From positions 1,420,695 through 1,484,694 of the forward strand of contig NC_009051.1 of NCBI RefSeq assembly GCF_000015825.1: a stretch of 64,000 nucleotides of DNA. The letters are read 5' to 3'. Position 1 is the stretch's first letter; each line of letters opens with the position of its first letter. Positions 51,971 through 61,488 of the stretch are shown piece by piece. A program made the position numbers and the translations under genes. The stretch comes from Methanoculleus marisnigri JR1. Its GTDB lineage: Archaea > Halobacteriota > Methanomicrobia > Methanomicrobiales > Methanoculleaceae. Under the pieces are notes generated by a model. That model did not search any database. It was not told the DNA's origin and was given only the letters and a program-made list of their open reading frames with translations.

Positions 51971-54900
51971 TCATGAGAGAACGAATTCAAACAACTCACT
52001 AATGAAGTTCGATTGATAAAGGGAAAGGACATGGTGCTTCTTCCGCTGCTCTTTCGTTTTGTAAAGAGACGTCTCAGCCACCGTGCCCGGCTGGCTCACG
52101 GAGATGATGAAGGAGTCGAGTGATATTCCGCATTCAATGCCTTTATTCCTGTACGTTGCATTGACTTTCCGCTCGATCTCCTTGATATCCTCTGCAAGTT
52201 GCACCTTTTCATCTTCAGGCCCGGGACTGAACACCATCCCATGCGGCTCAAGGAAGACGATATGCTGCTTGCTGGCGTCGACCACCCACATGATGAAATC
52301 CGGGTAGAACCACGAATATTTGTAAAAACCTACGCCGGTTTTCGGGATGTTGCGAAGCAGATAGATCTTTTTTCCGTCGAAGAGATCTGCATGGTCATTG
52401 ATGTAGTTCTTAATCCCCTGCACCAGTTTTTCTTCACCCTCATTGAGCCCTTCCGGGGAGATTGCGGCGATTTTACTCGAAGCCTTACTGGTTTTTGCGA
52501 GCAGCGGCTGATACAGGTGGTTCTGGAAGAAGACATTGGTGACGAACTTGGTGTTCTCGTCCGCATAGATCCGATCGACCTGCCGGGCAAGCGCATCGAT
52601 TGCCTCGATTACGTCCGTCTCGTTTTCCCGCATTTTTACGACGTACTCCTTGAACTCGAAATTGCCATGTGACTCCGAAAGGCGCTCGATCCAGATGTTC
52701 TCCATCATCCATGCGTTCTTCTGCCGGCTGTACGCAGCCTGGAGCGCCTTTTTCAGGACAAGCACGATGACGTCCTGCAGTTTCTGCACGTCCCCAAATG
52801 ACTCAGGGTTGATAACATGGTCGGCACAGTACAGGGTGTAGCGCCCGGGGTCTTCTATGGTCTCCCGTAACAGGGTTTTGTCGAAGACCATGTTCTTCCA
52901 GCCCTTGCTGCTCTTGTGCTCGAGGAGGGTGAAGTACACCGCGTCCCAGTCAACGAGATCCAGGTAGCGCGGGTCGATTGAGACGGGGTCGGGGCGGGAG
53001 TCGGCTTCCAAACCTTCGTAATACACGCTGTCCTCACTCTCCACTTTGGCGAGGAGATCAACCTTTACCGGGACGATGTGATCTCCAGTCAGGACGAACC
53101 GTCGTTTCCTCTCGAATCCGGTCTTCTCCCAGTGGGGAATGAGCAGACCTTCGCTGAGGTGATCCTCGCAGACCTTGATTGCAATATGTCGTTCGACGGT
53201 CTTGTAATCATCAACGCCTTCGATGGTGAGGAACTCGCGCAGGTAGCCGATGTACTTGGCGTCGACCCCGAAGATGTTGAGCGTCTCCAGGAGCGGGAGA
53301 TCCAGGGGTTGATCCCCGGCATCGTTGGTGCTGCGTTTGAGGGAATTGTTCCTGCCCTTGAGCCGGACCCCGCGCCCGAAGAGCTGGATGATCTCGGTGC
53401 CTTCGCTCTTCCCGATGTTGATGAGCCCCATGCAGGAGACCCGGTAGCAGTCCCAGCCTTCGATGAACTTTTTCGCACCGATGAGCACGTTCACGGTGGA
53501 GTCCGGGGCGTCGATGGCGCGGAAAAGTGATGGATGATCGATTCTCTCGATACCAATCTGCGGCTCATGCCCTTCGACAAGTTTTATGAACTTCGTTGCG
53601 TCTCCAACGTAGATGTCCCCAAAGAAGTCGCTGTCGCCGCTTTTGAGACCGATTTCCCCATCAGTGCCCTTCAGGAGCACAAGGGTCAGACCAGCGGGTT
53701 CGGCGCAGCGGAAGATGCGGCCAAGCATGTCGCCGTAGATCTCCTCCGCGCTCAGCCCACGCTCCCTGAGGTAACGGAGGCGCTGCTCGGGATAGGCCGG
53801 ACTGAAGATGTCGTGCTTGGTTTTTTCGTGGAGAAGGCCGGATTTTCCCTGGAGGAACTCATCCGTGGTCCGGGTTATCCAGTCCCGTTCGGTGAGAACC
53901 TTCTGCAGGAACCGGACGACCGTGAGCACGTCGGACTTGGTGCCGGAGACATTGACCTTGCTCCCCACGAATATCCAGAGCGGGTCGGCGATGTTGTACT
54001 CGGCGGTGGCGACGTCCTTGAGATCCTCGAAGACCAGTTTCTGCTCGTAGTAGGTGAGGAGGTTTGCGAGGAGCACCCGGTCCGTTTCGTACGTGGATTT
54101 GTTGACGTTGAGGATGCGGTACTCCTTGCCATAGCCGTCGTTGTAGAAGTACGGGTAGGAGTAGTCGAAGAGGATGGTCTTGGCAAATTCGGCGAGGTTG
54201 TCGTTATCGCCTCCTGAAGCCGCCGCCTGCCCGAATGTGGCGCTGTACTCGAAGGTGAAGCCTTCGCGGGCAACTTCACGCCGGAACATCTTCCACTTCT
54301 CACCGCCGCTGCCCTTATGCGCTTCGTCCACGAAGACGAGGTTCTTCCTGCCGAAGCTCTCGATGTCCACCCGCCTGAGGCCGCCGTCCTGTTTGTCCTC
54401 GGTGAACCGGGTGATCTCGATGACGTTCACGGCCTCCTCAGACTGCCGCTGGAAGTAGCCGCCGAGCCCGGTGGCGTCGAACTCGGTACACGGGATGCCA
54501 CTTTTCTTCATCTCCCGGAGGTGCTGCGCGGTGAGGTCGCTATTAGGGGTGATGAGGAGGATGCGGTCAATGTCCAGCCGATGGGGTCCTTTGTTGTAGT
54601 GCTGGAACTGGAGGTAGGCAAGATGGATGAGGAAGGTCTTGCCCGACCCGGTCGCCATCCAGTAGGCGCACTTGCGGAGGTCGTCCATGCCGGGCATGTA
54701 CCGCTCGTAATACTCATAGGGGTCTAGGACGGATGGAAATGCCTCTTTGATATATTCCTTCACCGCCTCCTCGACCAGGGAGGCGAGTCTCCCGGGGCTC
54801 TGGAAGTAGCGGTCCAGGTAGGCCTCGGTGAAAAGGGCGGCAAGCCACTGGTAGTACTTGAGGTTGATGGGAACGTCGCGGTGGACGTTGATGCGGTGCA

Positions 54901-55183
54901 TGTGCCGCACAATATTGTCGTCGTAGTTGCGCAACTCGTCGAGCGTGACGCCGGCGTCTTTCCGGAACCGGGTGTCGCTCTTGAGGACGTGGTAGTAGTG
55001 GGTGTGCCCGTCCTCACCCTCGCCCTCCTCGACGCCAGCGAGGGCACCCTGGAAGTCCTGGAAGGACTTCATCCCGAAGAGACGGTACGCAAATGCGCAC
55101 TTGACCAGCCACGGCCGGAGTCCCTCCTCCTTCGATGATTTCCCGGGCTTTTGCCCTTTCTTTCGTCCCCGCTGTGCCGCCAC
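51971..55183 (-). CDS. Type III restriction enzyme, Res subunit
   Basis: The 1,070-residue helicase-nuclease has motif I MATGSGKTFLIHLAY, motif II NLVFVDEAHKGSGG, motif III-like FTFEYSATFGQA, and motif VI region TEIIQLFGRGVRLKGRNNSLKR. A C-terminal PD-(D/E)xK-type end reads YSWFYPDFIMWVVDASKQHIVFLEPHG, where the third catalytic residue is a His rather than Lys in the usual spacing. Res cuts DNA together with Mod after ATP-driven sliding between sites. GTG 55183 is chosen, with GAGG before it and four bases after the mod stop; a long upstream frame is only a shadow of mod. GC-rich like the chromosome. Confidence 0.92.
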   Translation of the reverse strand: MAAQRGRKKGQKPGKSSKEEGLRPWLVKCAFAYRLFGMKSFQDFQGALAGVEEGEGEDGHTHYYHVLKSDTRFRKDAGVTLDELRNYDDNIVRHMHRINVHRDVPINLKYYQWLAALFTEAYLDRYFQSPGRLASLVEEAVKEYIKEAFPSVLDPYEYYERYMPGMDDLRKCAYWMATGSGKTFLIHLAYLQFQHYNKGPHRLDIDRILLITPNSDLTAQHLREMKKSGIPCTEFDATGLGGYFQRQSEEAVNVIEITRFTEDKQDGGLRRVDIESFGRKNLVFVDEAHKGSGGEKWKMFRREVAREGFTFEYSATFGQAAASGGDNDNLAEFAKTILFDYSYPYFYNDGYGKEYRILNVNKSTYETDRVLLANLLTYYEQKLVFEDLKDVATAEYNIADPLWIFVGSKVNVSGTKSDVLTVVRFLQKVLTERDWITRTTDEFLQGKSGLLHEKTKHDIFSPAYPEQRLRYLRERGLSAEEIYGDMLGRIFRCAEPAGLTLVLLKGTDGEIGLKSGDSDFFGDIYVGDATKFIKLVEGHEPQIGIERIDHPSLFRAIDAPDSTVNVLIGAKKFIEGWDCYRVSCMGLINIGKSEGTEIIQLFGRGVRLKGRNNSLKRSTNDAGDQPLDLPLLETLNIFGVDAKYIGYLREFLTIEGVDDYKTVERHIAIKVCEDHLSEGLLIPHWEKTGFERKRRFVLTGDHIVPVKVDLLAKVESEDSVYYEGLEADSRPDPVSIDPRYLDLVDWDAVYFTLLEHKSSKGWKNMVFDKTLLRETIEDPGRYTLYCADHVINPESFGDVQKLQDVIVLVLKKALQAAYSRQKNAWMMENIWIERLSESHGNFEFKEYVVKMRENETDVIEAIDALARQVDRIYADENTKFVTNVFFQNHLYQPLLAKTSKASSKIAAISPEGLNEGEEKLVQGIKNYINDHADLFDGKKIYLLRNIPKTGVGFYKYSWFYPDFIMWVVDASKQHIVFLEPHGMVFSPGPEDEKVQLAEDIKEIERKVNATYRNKGIECGISLDSFIISVSQPGTVAETSLYKTKEQRKKHHVLSLYQSNFISELFEFVLS

Positions 55184-55187
55184 GCCC

Positions 55188-58100
55188 TCACGCTCCCATG
55201 CACTTCTTGAACTCGGGCTCGATGGGCGTTGCCCGGGGTGCGAAGCAGTGGCCGTTGACGTAGAGCACGCCGGTGTCGGGGAACTCCCTGAGAATCTCGT
55301 CGGTGATGAACGCCGCGTCCGCTTCGAGCGCCTGCTCGTGCCCTGCGGGGTTCTTCGGGGAGTTGCGCCAGACGATGGTGGCGACCTTACCATCGGGGAG
55401 GGCGCCGTGGACGACCCGGTAGGTGAGACCGCCCTGGTGCCGGACCACCCGGCGCCGGACGTGCAGCCCGAGGAGATAGTTGAAGGTCTCGACAAGGTCC
55501 ACGGTCACTTCCCGGAACCCGTCCTCGTCGACCGGGACATGGTTGAACCCCACATCGCGGCGGATCCGGAGAGTGTAGGCGAACGGCGTCGCCAGCCGAT
55601 CCACGTTCAGCCGGCAGAGGCTCTCCCGGGTCTCGACGTCGAGGAAGTAGCGGAGCATGTAGTCGCTCATGCCGAAGATGGTGGCCTGCACGTGGCCGTC
55701 CCGGTCAAGGAACTCGATGTTGTTGAGCGTGTCCTCGTATTGCTCGAGTTCCATGTACTTGAAGATGTGGCTCTGGCCGTCGGCGTCCTTGGGGTTGCCG
55801 TCTTTCCAGTTGGAGGAGTACATGACTTTCTGGATGCGGGGTTTGATGATAAAGTCTAAATAATCCCCTAATTCGATTAAAACATATTTACGTGTCGATG
55901 TTTGTGTTTTATTAATCTCTAACACGGATTGCCCAGTAGTGCCGGATCCTGCAAAAAAATCCAGAATGATATCTTCTTCTCCCGACGAGATGTGAAGGAT
56001 ATCCTTAATTAATTCAGGAGATTTTGGATTATCAAACTGAACCTCTCCCAACAGTTTTTTATATGCATGTGTTCCATAGTCGCTGGAATATTTTGTGTCA
56101 AGCCAGATGGATTTTGCTTTTGTACCCTTTTCCTCACCATCTATTAGCAGATAGTCCTTTTGAAAAACGTCGTATTCATCCCGTGTAGATACCTTTTTTA
56201 TTAAAATTTTTTGGATATTTTCGCGGACGGTTTCTTTTTTCCACCTCCATCGACCATCCGAACCATCTGAAAGTTTTGGTAAAATTTTGATAAAGCTGCC
56301 ATTTCCCTCTAATGAGATTTCTTTATTACTTGGATTATAGTAAATAGGATAATACAAATTTGGTCTATCTTCTCTTCTAGCACCAGCTCCTCTCTTTCTC
56401 AAACCTTGTAAACGATAAGGTCCATTATCGTCCCTTTCAGCATACTCTTGCCGATAATTATCAGGCAGAGGTAAGTCAAATGCTTTAAAATCGTTTCTAA
56501 TATACATTAGGAGATTTTCATGGGCAGTAGCGATGTTTGCACGATCACTCCTACCTTTTAAATTGTTAACGACTGAAATAGTTGATATAAAATTTAAAGA
56601 GCCAAATGTAGAATTCATTAGGGATCTAAGGTTAACTATTTCATGGTCATCAATGCTCGAAAATAGTGCCCCATGATTGGATATTATGGTGTGCGCGAGA
56701 TTTAACCGATCCCCCATCATACTCAACCAGCTGCTGTGCTGGTAGTTATCCCGGTAGACGAACTCGTCATTCCCCGTATTATACGGCGGATCGATGTAGA
56801 TGCATTTCACCTGCTCCCGGTACCGTTCCTGCAGGAGGTTCAGGGCCTGCCAGTTCTCGCTCTTGATCATCAGCCCGCCGATGGCCTCGTCGAGGTCCTC
56901 CACCGGCGTGCCGTCCGGGTGCTGCAGTTTTTCGAGCAGTCGGTCCGTGAAATCATCATCGAAGAGCGCCGTGTCGATGACGAGATAAGGGTGGCTCTGC
57001 AGGAACGCCTCATCGACCCGGTCGCCTGCAAGCGTCTTCTGTCCACTCTTCCCCTCCCCGATACCATAGAGGTTCCGCCACTCCACCAGTTGCCCCCCAT
57101 TTGCCAGGATCTCGGGGTAGAACTCCTCCGGCACGTGGTCGATCGTCATGCAGTAGCCGGCCCGCAGGACGAACTTCTTCTTCTCCCAGAGCGTCTTCTG
57201 GAAGTCCTCCAGCTGCGCCAGGAAGTCGATGATCCGGTGGGCGATGGACTTGAGCACCTTTGCCCGCTTCACGTAGCGCTCCACCGCCACCTCGTTCTCC
57301 GTCCCGAGATCGTCGAGCCGGAAGACCTCGTTCTTGATGTAGAAGTCCAGCTCCTGCCCGAAGAACCCGCCGAGATCCTTGTGGATGAAGAAGTCGCTCG
57401 TGTTCTCCTTCGTAAAGCTCATCACGTGCTTGTAGAGCCGCGGGTTCCTGTCGGTGTCCCGCTCGTTCGTCTGCAGGGCATCGGCGAGCCCCTTCGGAAT
57501 GCCATTGCCCCGCAGGATCTCCGCCACCAGACCGCCCACGATGTCGTCCTGGTTCGGCTTCTGGCGCCCGGCCCCGGGCGGGAAGCGACTGAGGAGGTCG
57601 TCGTCTGAGAGGGGTACCTGAGCGAACCTTGCGGTGAGCAGGTGCTTCTCATCGTCATACGTCACCGCGTCGTCGCCCGCGAGCACGAAGTACCGGCCCT
57701 TGCCGTTGCCGTTCGACTGCCCCTCGACCTGCACCACCTCAAAGAGCACCCGGTATGACCCCACATCGAACCCGTGGCTCTTCAGGAACCGGTCGGTCTT
57801 GATGTAGTACTGGTCCTTGTTCGCCCAGTGGAGCAGCACCTCCTCGCCGTTGTAGGGCACCGCGTACTTCTCGTTCGCCGCATACCGCCGGAGCGAGAGG
57901 AAGTCACCGTCCTTGTAATAACGGGAGAAGAACTCCTCCAGGTGGGCGAATATCTCTGCTTTCTGCAGGTCGCTCATCGAGGCTTCTTCGGCATCCCCCT
58001 GTAACTTCAGCCACTTCTCATGCAGTTCTTTGCCCTTTGCCGCCTTCCGGTACTCCTCCTTCAGGCCATTCGCATCGAGGGCATCGTCTCCGTACGTGTC

Positions 58101-58367
58101 GCGGATGGTCTGTTCGAGTTCCTTGAATTCTGCTATTATCTGGGTGCGGCTTTCCGTGTCGTACTTCCCAAACTCAGCATCGACAGCCTCGATCAGGTCT
58201 TTGTCCATGAACCGCGTGATCTCGTCCCGCTTCTGGTTCATGATCCGGTAAACACCGAAATCAAGGTCCGGCGAGTCTATCTGGAATAGTTCGGTAAGTT
58301 TCTGTCTCAACTGCTGCTTATGCCGCTTCAACCGTTCTTCCTGGTGTTTTGCCATCTTTGGATCCAT
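55188..58367 (-). CDS. Type III DNA adenine methyltransferase, Mod subunit, mosaic
   Basis: The 1,059-residue protein has a long N-terminal region (1-about 500, QEERLKRHKQQLRQKLTELFQI...) without a methylase motif. Motif IV CIYIDPPYNTG (DPPY at 526-529) comes next and motif I ILDFFAGSGTTGQSVLE (805-809) last, the beta-class order of Mod. The target-recognition region lies between them. Residues about 550-840 are encoded by AT-rich DNA (56281-56340 is 17 G+C of 60) in an otherwise GC-rich gene (55441-55500 is 40 of 60), so this part was probably acquired separately. ATG 58367; an inner ATG is at 58355. It precedes res by 4 bases. Confidence 0.92.
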   Translation of the reverse strand: MDPKMAKHQEERLKRHKQQLRQKLTELFQIDSPDLDFGVYRIMNQKRDEITRFMDKDLIEAVDAEFGKYDTESRTQIIAEFKELEQTIRDTYGDDALDANGLKEEYRKAAKGKELHEKWLKLQGDAEEASMSDLQKAEIFAHLEEFFSRYYKDGDFLSLRRYAANEKYAVPYNGEEVLLHWANKDQYYIKTDRFLKSHGFDVGSYRVLFEVVQVEGQSNGNGKGRYFVLAGDDAVTYDDEKHLLTARFAQVPLSDDDLLSRFPPGAGRQKPNQDDIVGGLVAEILRGNGIPKGLADALQTNERDTDRNPRLYKHVMSFTKENTSDFFIHKDLGGFFGQELDFYIKNEVFRLDDLGTENEVAVERYVKRAKVLKSIAHRIIDFLAQLEDFQKTLWEKKKFVLRAGYCMTIDHVPEEFYPEILANGGQLVEWRNLYGIGEGKSGQKTLAGDRVDEAFLQSHPYLVIDTALFDDDFTDRLLEKLQHPDGTPVEDLDEAIGGLMIKSENWQALNLLQERYREQVKCIYIDPPYNTGNDEFVYRDNYQHSSWLSMMGDRLNLAHTIISNHGALFSSIDDHEIVNLRSLMNSTFGSLNFISTISVVNNLKGRSDRANIATAHENLLMYIRNDFKAFDLPLPDNYRQEYAERDDNGPYRLQGLRKRGAGARREDRPNLYYPIYYNPSNKEISLEGNGSFIKILPKLSDGSDGRWRWKKETVRENIQKILIKKVSTRDEYDVFQKDYLLIDGEEKGTKAKSIWLDTKYSSDYGTHAYKKLLGEVQFDNPKSPELIKDILHISSGEEDIILDFFAGSGTTGQSVLEINKTQTSTRKYVLIELGDYLDFIIKPRIQKVMYSSNWKDGNPKDADGQSHIFKYMELEQYEDTLNNIEFLDRDGHVQATIFGMSDYMLRYFLDVETRESLCRLNVDRLATPFAYTLRIRRDVGFNHVPVDEDGFREVTVDLVETFNYLLGLHVRRRVVRHQGGLTYRVVHGALPDGKVATIVWRNSPKNPAGHEQALEADAAFITDEILREFPDTGVLYVNGHCFAPRATPIEPEFKKCMGA

Positions 58368-58518
58368 ATTTTCACACTCAATTTGCCGCTAAACCCCAAT
58401 AGTCAAAGCACACTATCTATTCAGACGAATTGGATATAGAATGCATTGGCAATCTGCAGGATAAGCACTTCGATTTCGAAGCGCCACTTAAAAAGTAATT
58501 TACATCATATTGCAATCA

Positions 58519-61464
58519 TTACACTTTCAGTCGCATCTTATTGAAGTCCTCCTCAATCCTCTCTGCAATACTTATCACTTTTCTCTTTACGATATTGCGA
58601 TCTATGTCGTCAACGATAATGTTATATTTGCTCCTCAAAAATCGCTTTATATTGTGATCTCCAAGCGTATAAAGCAACCTTTCGTAATCTGGTTTTGATT
58701 CGAAGCCCTTTGCCAGACAAACAAGTGCTTTTTGATAAAAGTAGTCCGCATTTTTCTGATCCCTACGGGCAACACGAGTGTATGCTTGGGTTAAATAATT
58801 GTAGTCTATAGCATTGTGATAAAGATCGTCATCATTTTGTGGCTGATCAATAACATTGGCTTCGAATATTTTAATCGCTAATTTTACATATTCATCCGCC
58901 ATTATAAAATGATCCTGCTTATCAGGGTAATTTGCTAGTTGACCGAGATTTTTTTCAATCTCACCTAATTTTAAGTAAGATGATCCAATATGGTCCCTAA
59001 CAGTTCTTTTGGATCTTTCGTCAGTGTACAGCAATAAGGCCTTCTTATTATAGCCTATGGAATTTAAGACATATTGGGCAATCTGTTGTTCAGTTCCTCT
59101 AAGTTGCTCCCAATATGCAAGTTTCGTGTAAGTAATTGGATTATCGGGATCAAATTCAATCGCCTTCTGGAAGGAGGAACGGGCTTTATCATCATCTTCC
59201 AAAAATTTGAACTCAAATTCAGCAAGTTCTCTCCACGCAATAGCGTTTTCAGGGAAGAATTGAATGCACTTTTTATAATAATCGTGGGCATAGGTGATCG
59301 AACCTATACGGATGAAGGATTCAGCTTTCTGGATCAATTGCCGCAGATGAATTTCATCAGCATCACAAGGAAATGCGGAATTTTGACTTGAATCCTTAGG
59401 TTTTTGATCAAACCCTAGATTGAGAATTCTCCACTGTGTGGCAAATTCCTCCTCTTTGTGAGGATATTCTATTAATTTGTGTTTGACAAATGCGTGAATT
59501 GGAGGTAACAGAGACAATACGGAATTTTCTAACTCACTTTGCACGATGAAAGAACGTTGGGTCAATTCTTCCTTTGCAGTTAAGAAATCTGTGTTATCAA
59601 CAATACTGCACATCTGACGCACTTGAGAGAAACTACACGTACCATTGGCTACAGTTACGGCCATGAGTATATCTTTTGCCAAATCCGAGAGTTCTCTCCA
59701 CTGGAAGTCGCAAATGAAATTTAAAGCTTGCTCATATGCTTGGATCTCTCCTTTACTCAGTTCTTTGAGTGTGTAGCCTCTTGCTAGAAGTTGAACAACA
59801 AAAATGATCAGAAGGGGGGACTTCGCACTTATGTTTGCAATTTGTTTCAGTGCTGACTGATTAGAATAACGATTTAAAAGCCCCAAACGATCTAATTGTT
59901 CAGAGATCAATTGCTGAGCTTCATCGTCTTCCATCGATCCAACTGGTATAACATACTGACCAAATGTATAGTCATCAACCCTCGATGTGATTATAAATTT
60001 TATCCCACTTTTGACATCGCGAAGAAGAACGTCAAGATAAGCCCATAGAGAATTCTTATCCGCAACCGTTTCAAGATTGTCGATTACCAGCAGAGTTGAT
60101 TCATAGCAGTTCAAAATTCCGCAGATAAGATTTCTTTTACTTTCCTCTGAGTGATCAATATACTGAATATTGTTTGTGACGTATAAAATGCAATCCAAGA
60201 AGTCTTCAAGACTGTGAAATGATGAAGTAAATTCGTTTATCTTCCCTTTCTCAAACAGTGTCTCTTTAGCCGATATCCATATGATAAGATCATAGCATAG
60301 ACTATCTATTTCCGTTAACTCAGGGTTTGTAACAATATCCCAGACAACTTTCTTTACTAATTCCGTTTTCCCATAGCCTCCCCCTCCGGATAACGATATA
60401 GAGAAAGCACGAGGATGTTCTAATCTTTCAAGTAACTCAAGTTCTTTTTTCGGCCTGCCAACATAGTAGTCACAAAGGTCAGGGAAATTATGAATTATTC
60501 CTCCATCCTGGCGGATCTGCCCGAATTTTTGTTTCAACGTCAACCTAATGCGATCGTTTTGAGCCTCAACCTGAGACAATGAAAAGACTTCTTCATGACC
60601 TTTGAAAGGTATTTTTTCTTCCTTAATTCCACCAGAACGCGGGAGACTGGTAAAGTACGCCGAATGATCACTCTGCATACTCCCATACACATAGATTCTA
60701 TCTTCTTTATCATCCAAAATTATCAGGTTAGTGGGATTTAAAAAGAGATCTTCCTCATCAGGAAAAGTTACATATGTTTTCGCAAGACACTCTGGTAACA
60801 GTGATGTTTCAGCCACCTGCATCCGTGAAAAAGTTCCAGACCGTGAATCCCATTGGTAAGTATTAATGTGTTCTCTCTGAATACTTTCAGGTTTAACAAT
60901 CTTTATGTCAACATCATTGAAAATATCGGAGACTGTTGCAATAACTGCGTCCTTTATGCCATGTTTTACAAGCGGATCTAACATCGTATTGTTATCCCAA
61001 TGATGGGCTCTAAAATTTCGTAATTCTTTCATCTTCTCAAGAAACCATGCATACTGAACCCTTCGTGGAAGATTGATAGAACAGGATTTGAGCCCATAAA
61101 TTTCTGTTACAATTTGCCGTATATTATCAATAGAGTTCTGCGGAAATTGCTTATTTAAGGATTTATTTAGCCTCTCGACAAACGGATCGTTCGTTTGACT
61201 GAAAACCAGGTAGCAATTTTGTGCAAGTTTCATCCAACTATCAAACGTCGGTTTTTGGAAATAATCCTGTATTAAGTTGGTGATGTCATTGCAAATTTGG
61301 ACGTTATTTTCTTTTATGTTCTTTCTATAGCGGATATATAACAGAATGCCTAGCGTCTTGTAGAATTCTTCCGTAAAGCGGTTAATCGCTTCAATAACCT
61401 CAATATTACTCTTGGCCTTATTGATTTCCTGAACTGCACCATCCAAATTTATGATTAATCCCAT
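58519..61464 (-). CDS. HEPN-STAND-TPR protein (putative NLR-like defence effector)
   Basis: The 981-residue protein has three parts. The N-terminal helical domain contains ELRNFRAHHWD with R149-N-x3-H154, the HEPN ribonuclease motif. The middle is a STAND/NB-ARC-like NTPase with Walker A LSGGGGYGKTEL (358-369), Walker B LLVIDNLETV (458-467) and the sensor FIITSR. The C-terminal region (about 715-930) has TPR-like helices (FIRIGSITYAHDYYKKCIQFFPENAIAWRELAEFEFKFLEDDDKARSSFQKAIEF). In known NLR-like systems the repeats sense a phage product and the N-terminal effector kills. AAGGTG precedes ATG 61464. The gene is very AT-rich between GC-rich neighbours. Confidence 0.85.
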   Translation of the reverse strand: MGLIINLDGAVQEINKAKSNIEVIEAINRFTEEFYKTLGILLYIRYRKNIKENNVQICNDITNLIQDYFQKPTFDSWMKLAQNCYLVFSQTNDPFVERLNKSLNKQFPQNSIDNIRQIVTEIYGLKSCSINLPRRVQYAWFLEKMKELRNFRAHHWDNNTMLDPLVKHGIKDAVIATVSDIFNDVDIKIVKPESIQREHINTYQWDSRSGTFSRMQVAETSLLPECLAKTYVTFPDEEDLFLNPTNLIILDDKEDRIYVYGSMQSDHSAYFTSLPRSGGIKEEKIPFKGHEEVFSLSQVEAQNDRIRLTLKQKFGQIRQDGGIIHNFPDLCDYYVGRPKKELELLERLEHPRAFSISLSGGGGYGKTELVKKVVWDIVTNPELTEIDSLCYDLIIWISAKETLFEKGKINEFTSSFHSLEDFLDCILYVTNNIQYIDHSEESKRNLICGILNCYESTLLVIDNLETVADKNSLWAYLDVLLRDVKSGIKFIITSRVDDYTFGQYVIPVGSMEDDEAQQLISEQLDRLGLLNRYSNQSALKQIANISAKSPLLIIFVVQLLARGYTLKELSKGEIQAYEQALNFICDFQWRELSDLAKDILMAVTVANGTCSFSQVRQMCSIVDNTDFLTAKEELTQRSFIVQSELENSVLSLLPPIHAFVKHKLIEYPHKEEEFATQWRILNLGFDQKPKDSSQNSAFPCDADEIHLRQLIQKAESFIRIGSITYAHDYYKKCIQFFPENAIAWRELAEFEFKFLEDDDKARSSFQKAIEFDPDNPITYTKLAYWEQLRGTEQQIAQYVLNSIGYNKKALLLYTDERSKRTVRDHIGSSYLKLGEIEKNLGQLANYPDKQDHFIMADEYVKLAIKIFEANVIDQPQNDDDLYHNAIDYNYLTQAYTRVARRDQKNADYFYQKALVCLAKGFESKPDYERLLYTLGDHNIKRFLRSKYNIIVDDIDRNIVKRKVISIAERIEEDFNKMRLKV

Positions 61465-61488
61465 TGAAACATCACCTTGTATCCGTTA

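Noticed and set aside
54800-55495. N-terminal extension of res beyond 55183
   Set aside because: The extra residues are a shadow of mod (Ser/Thr/Pro-rich) and the real frame begins after the mod stop.
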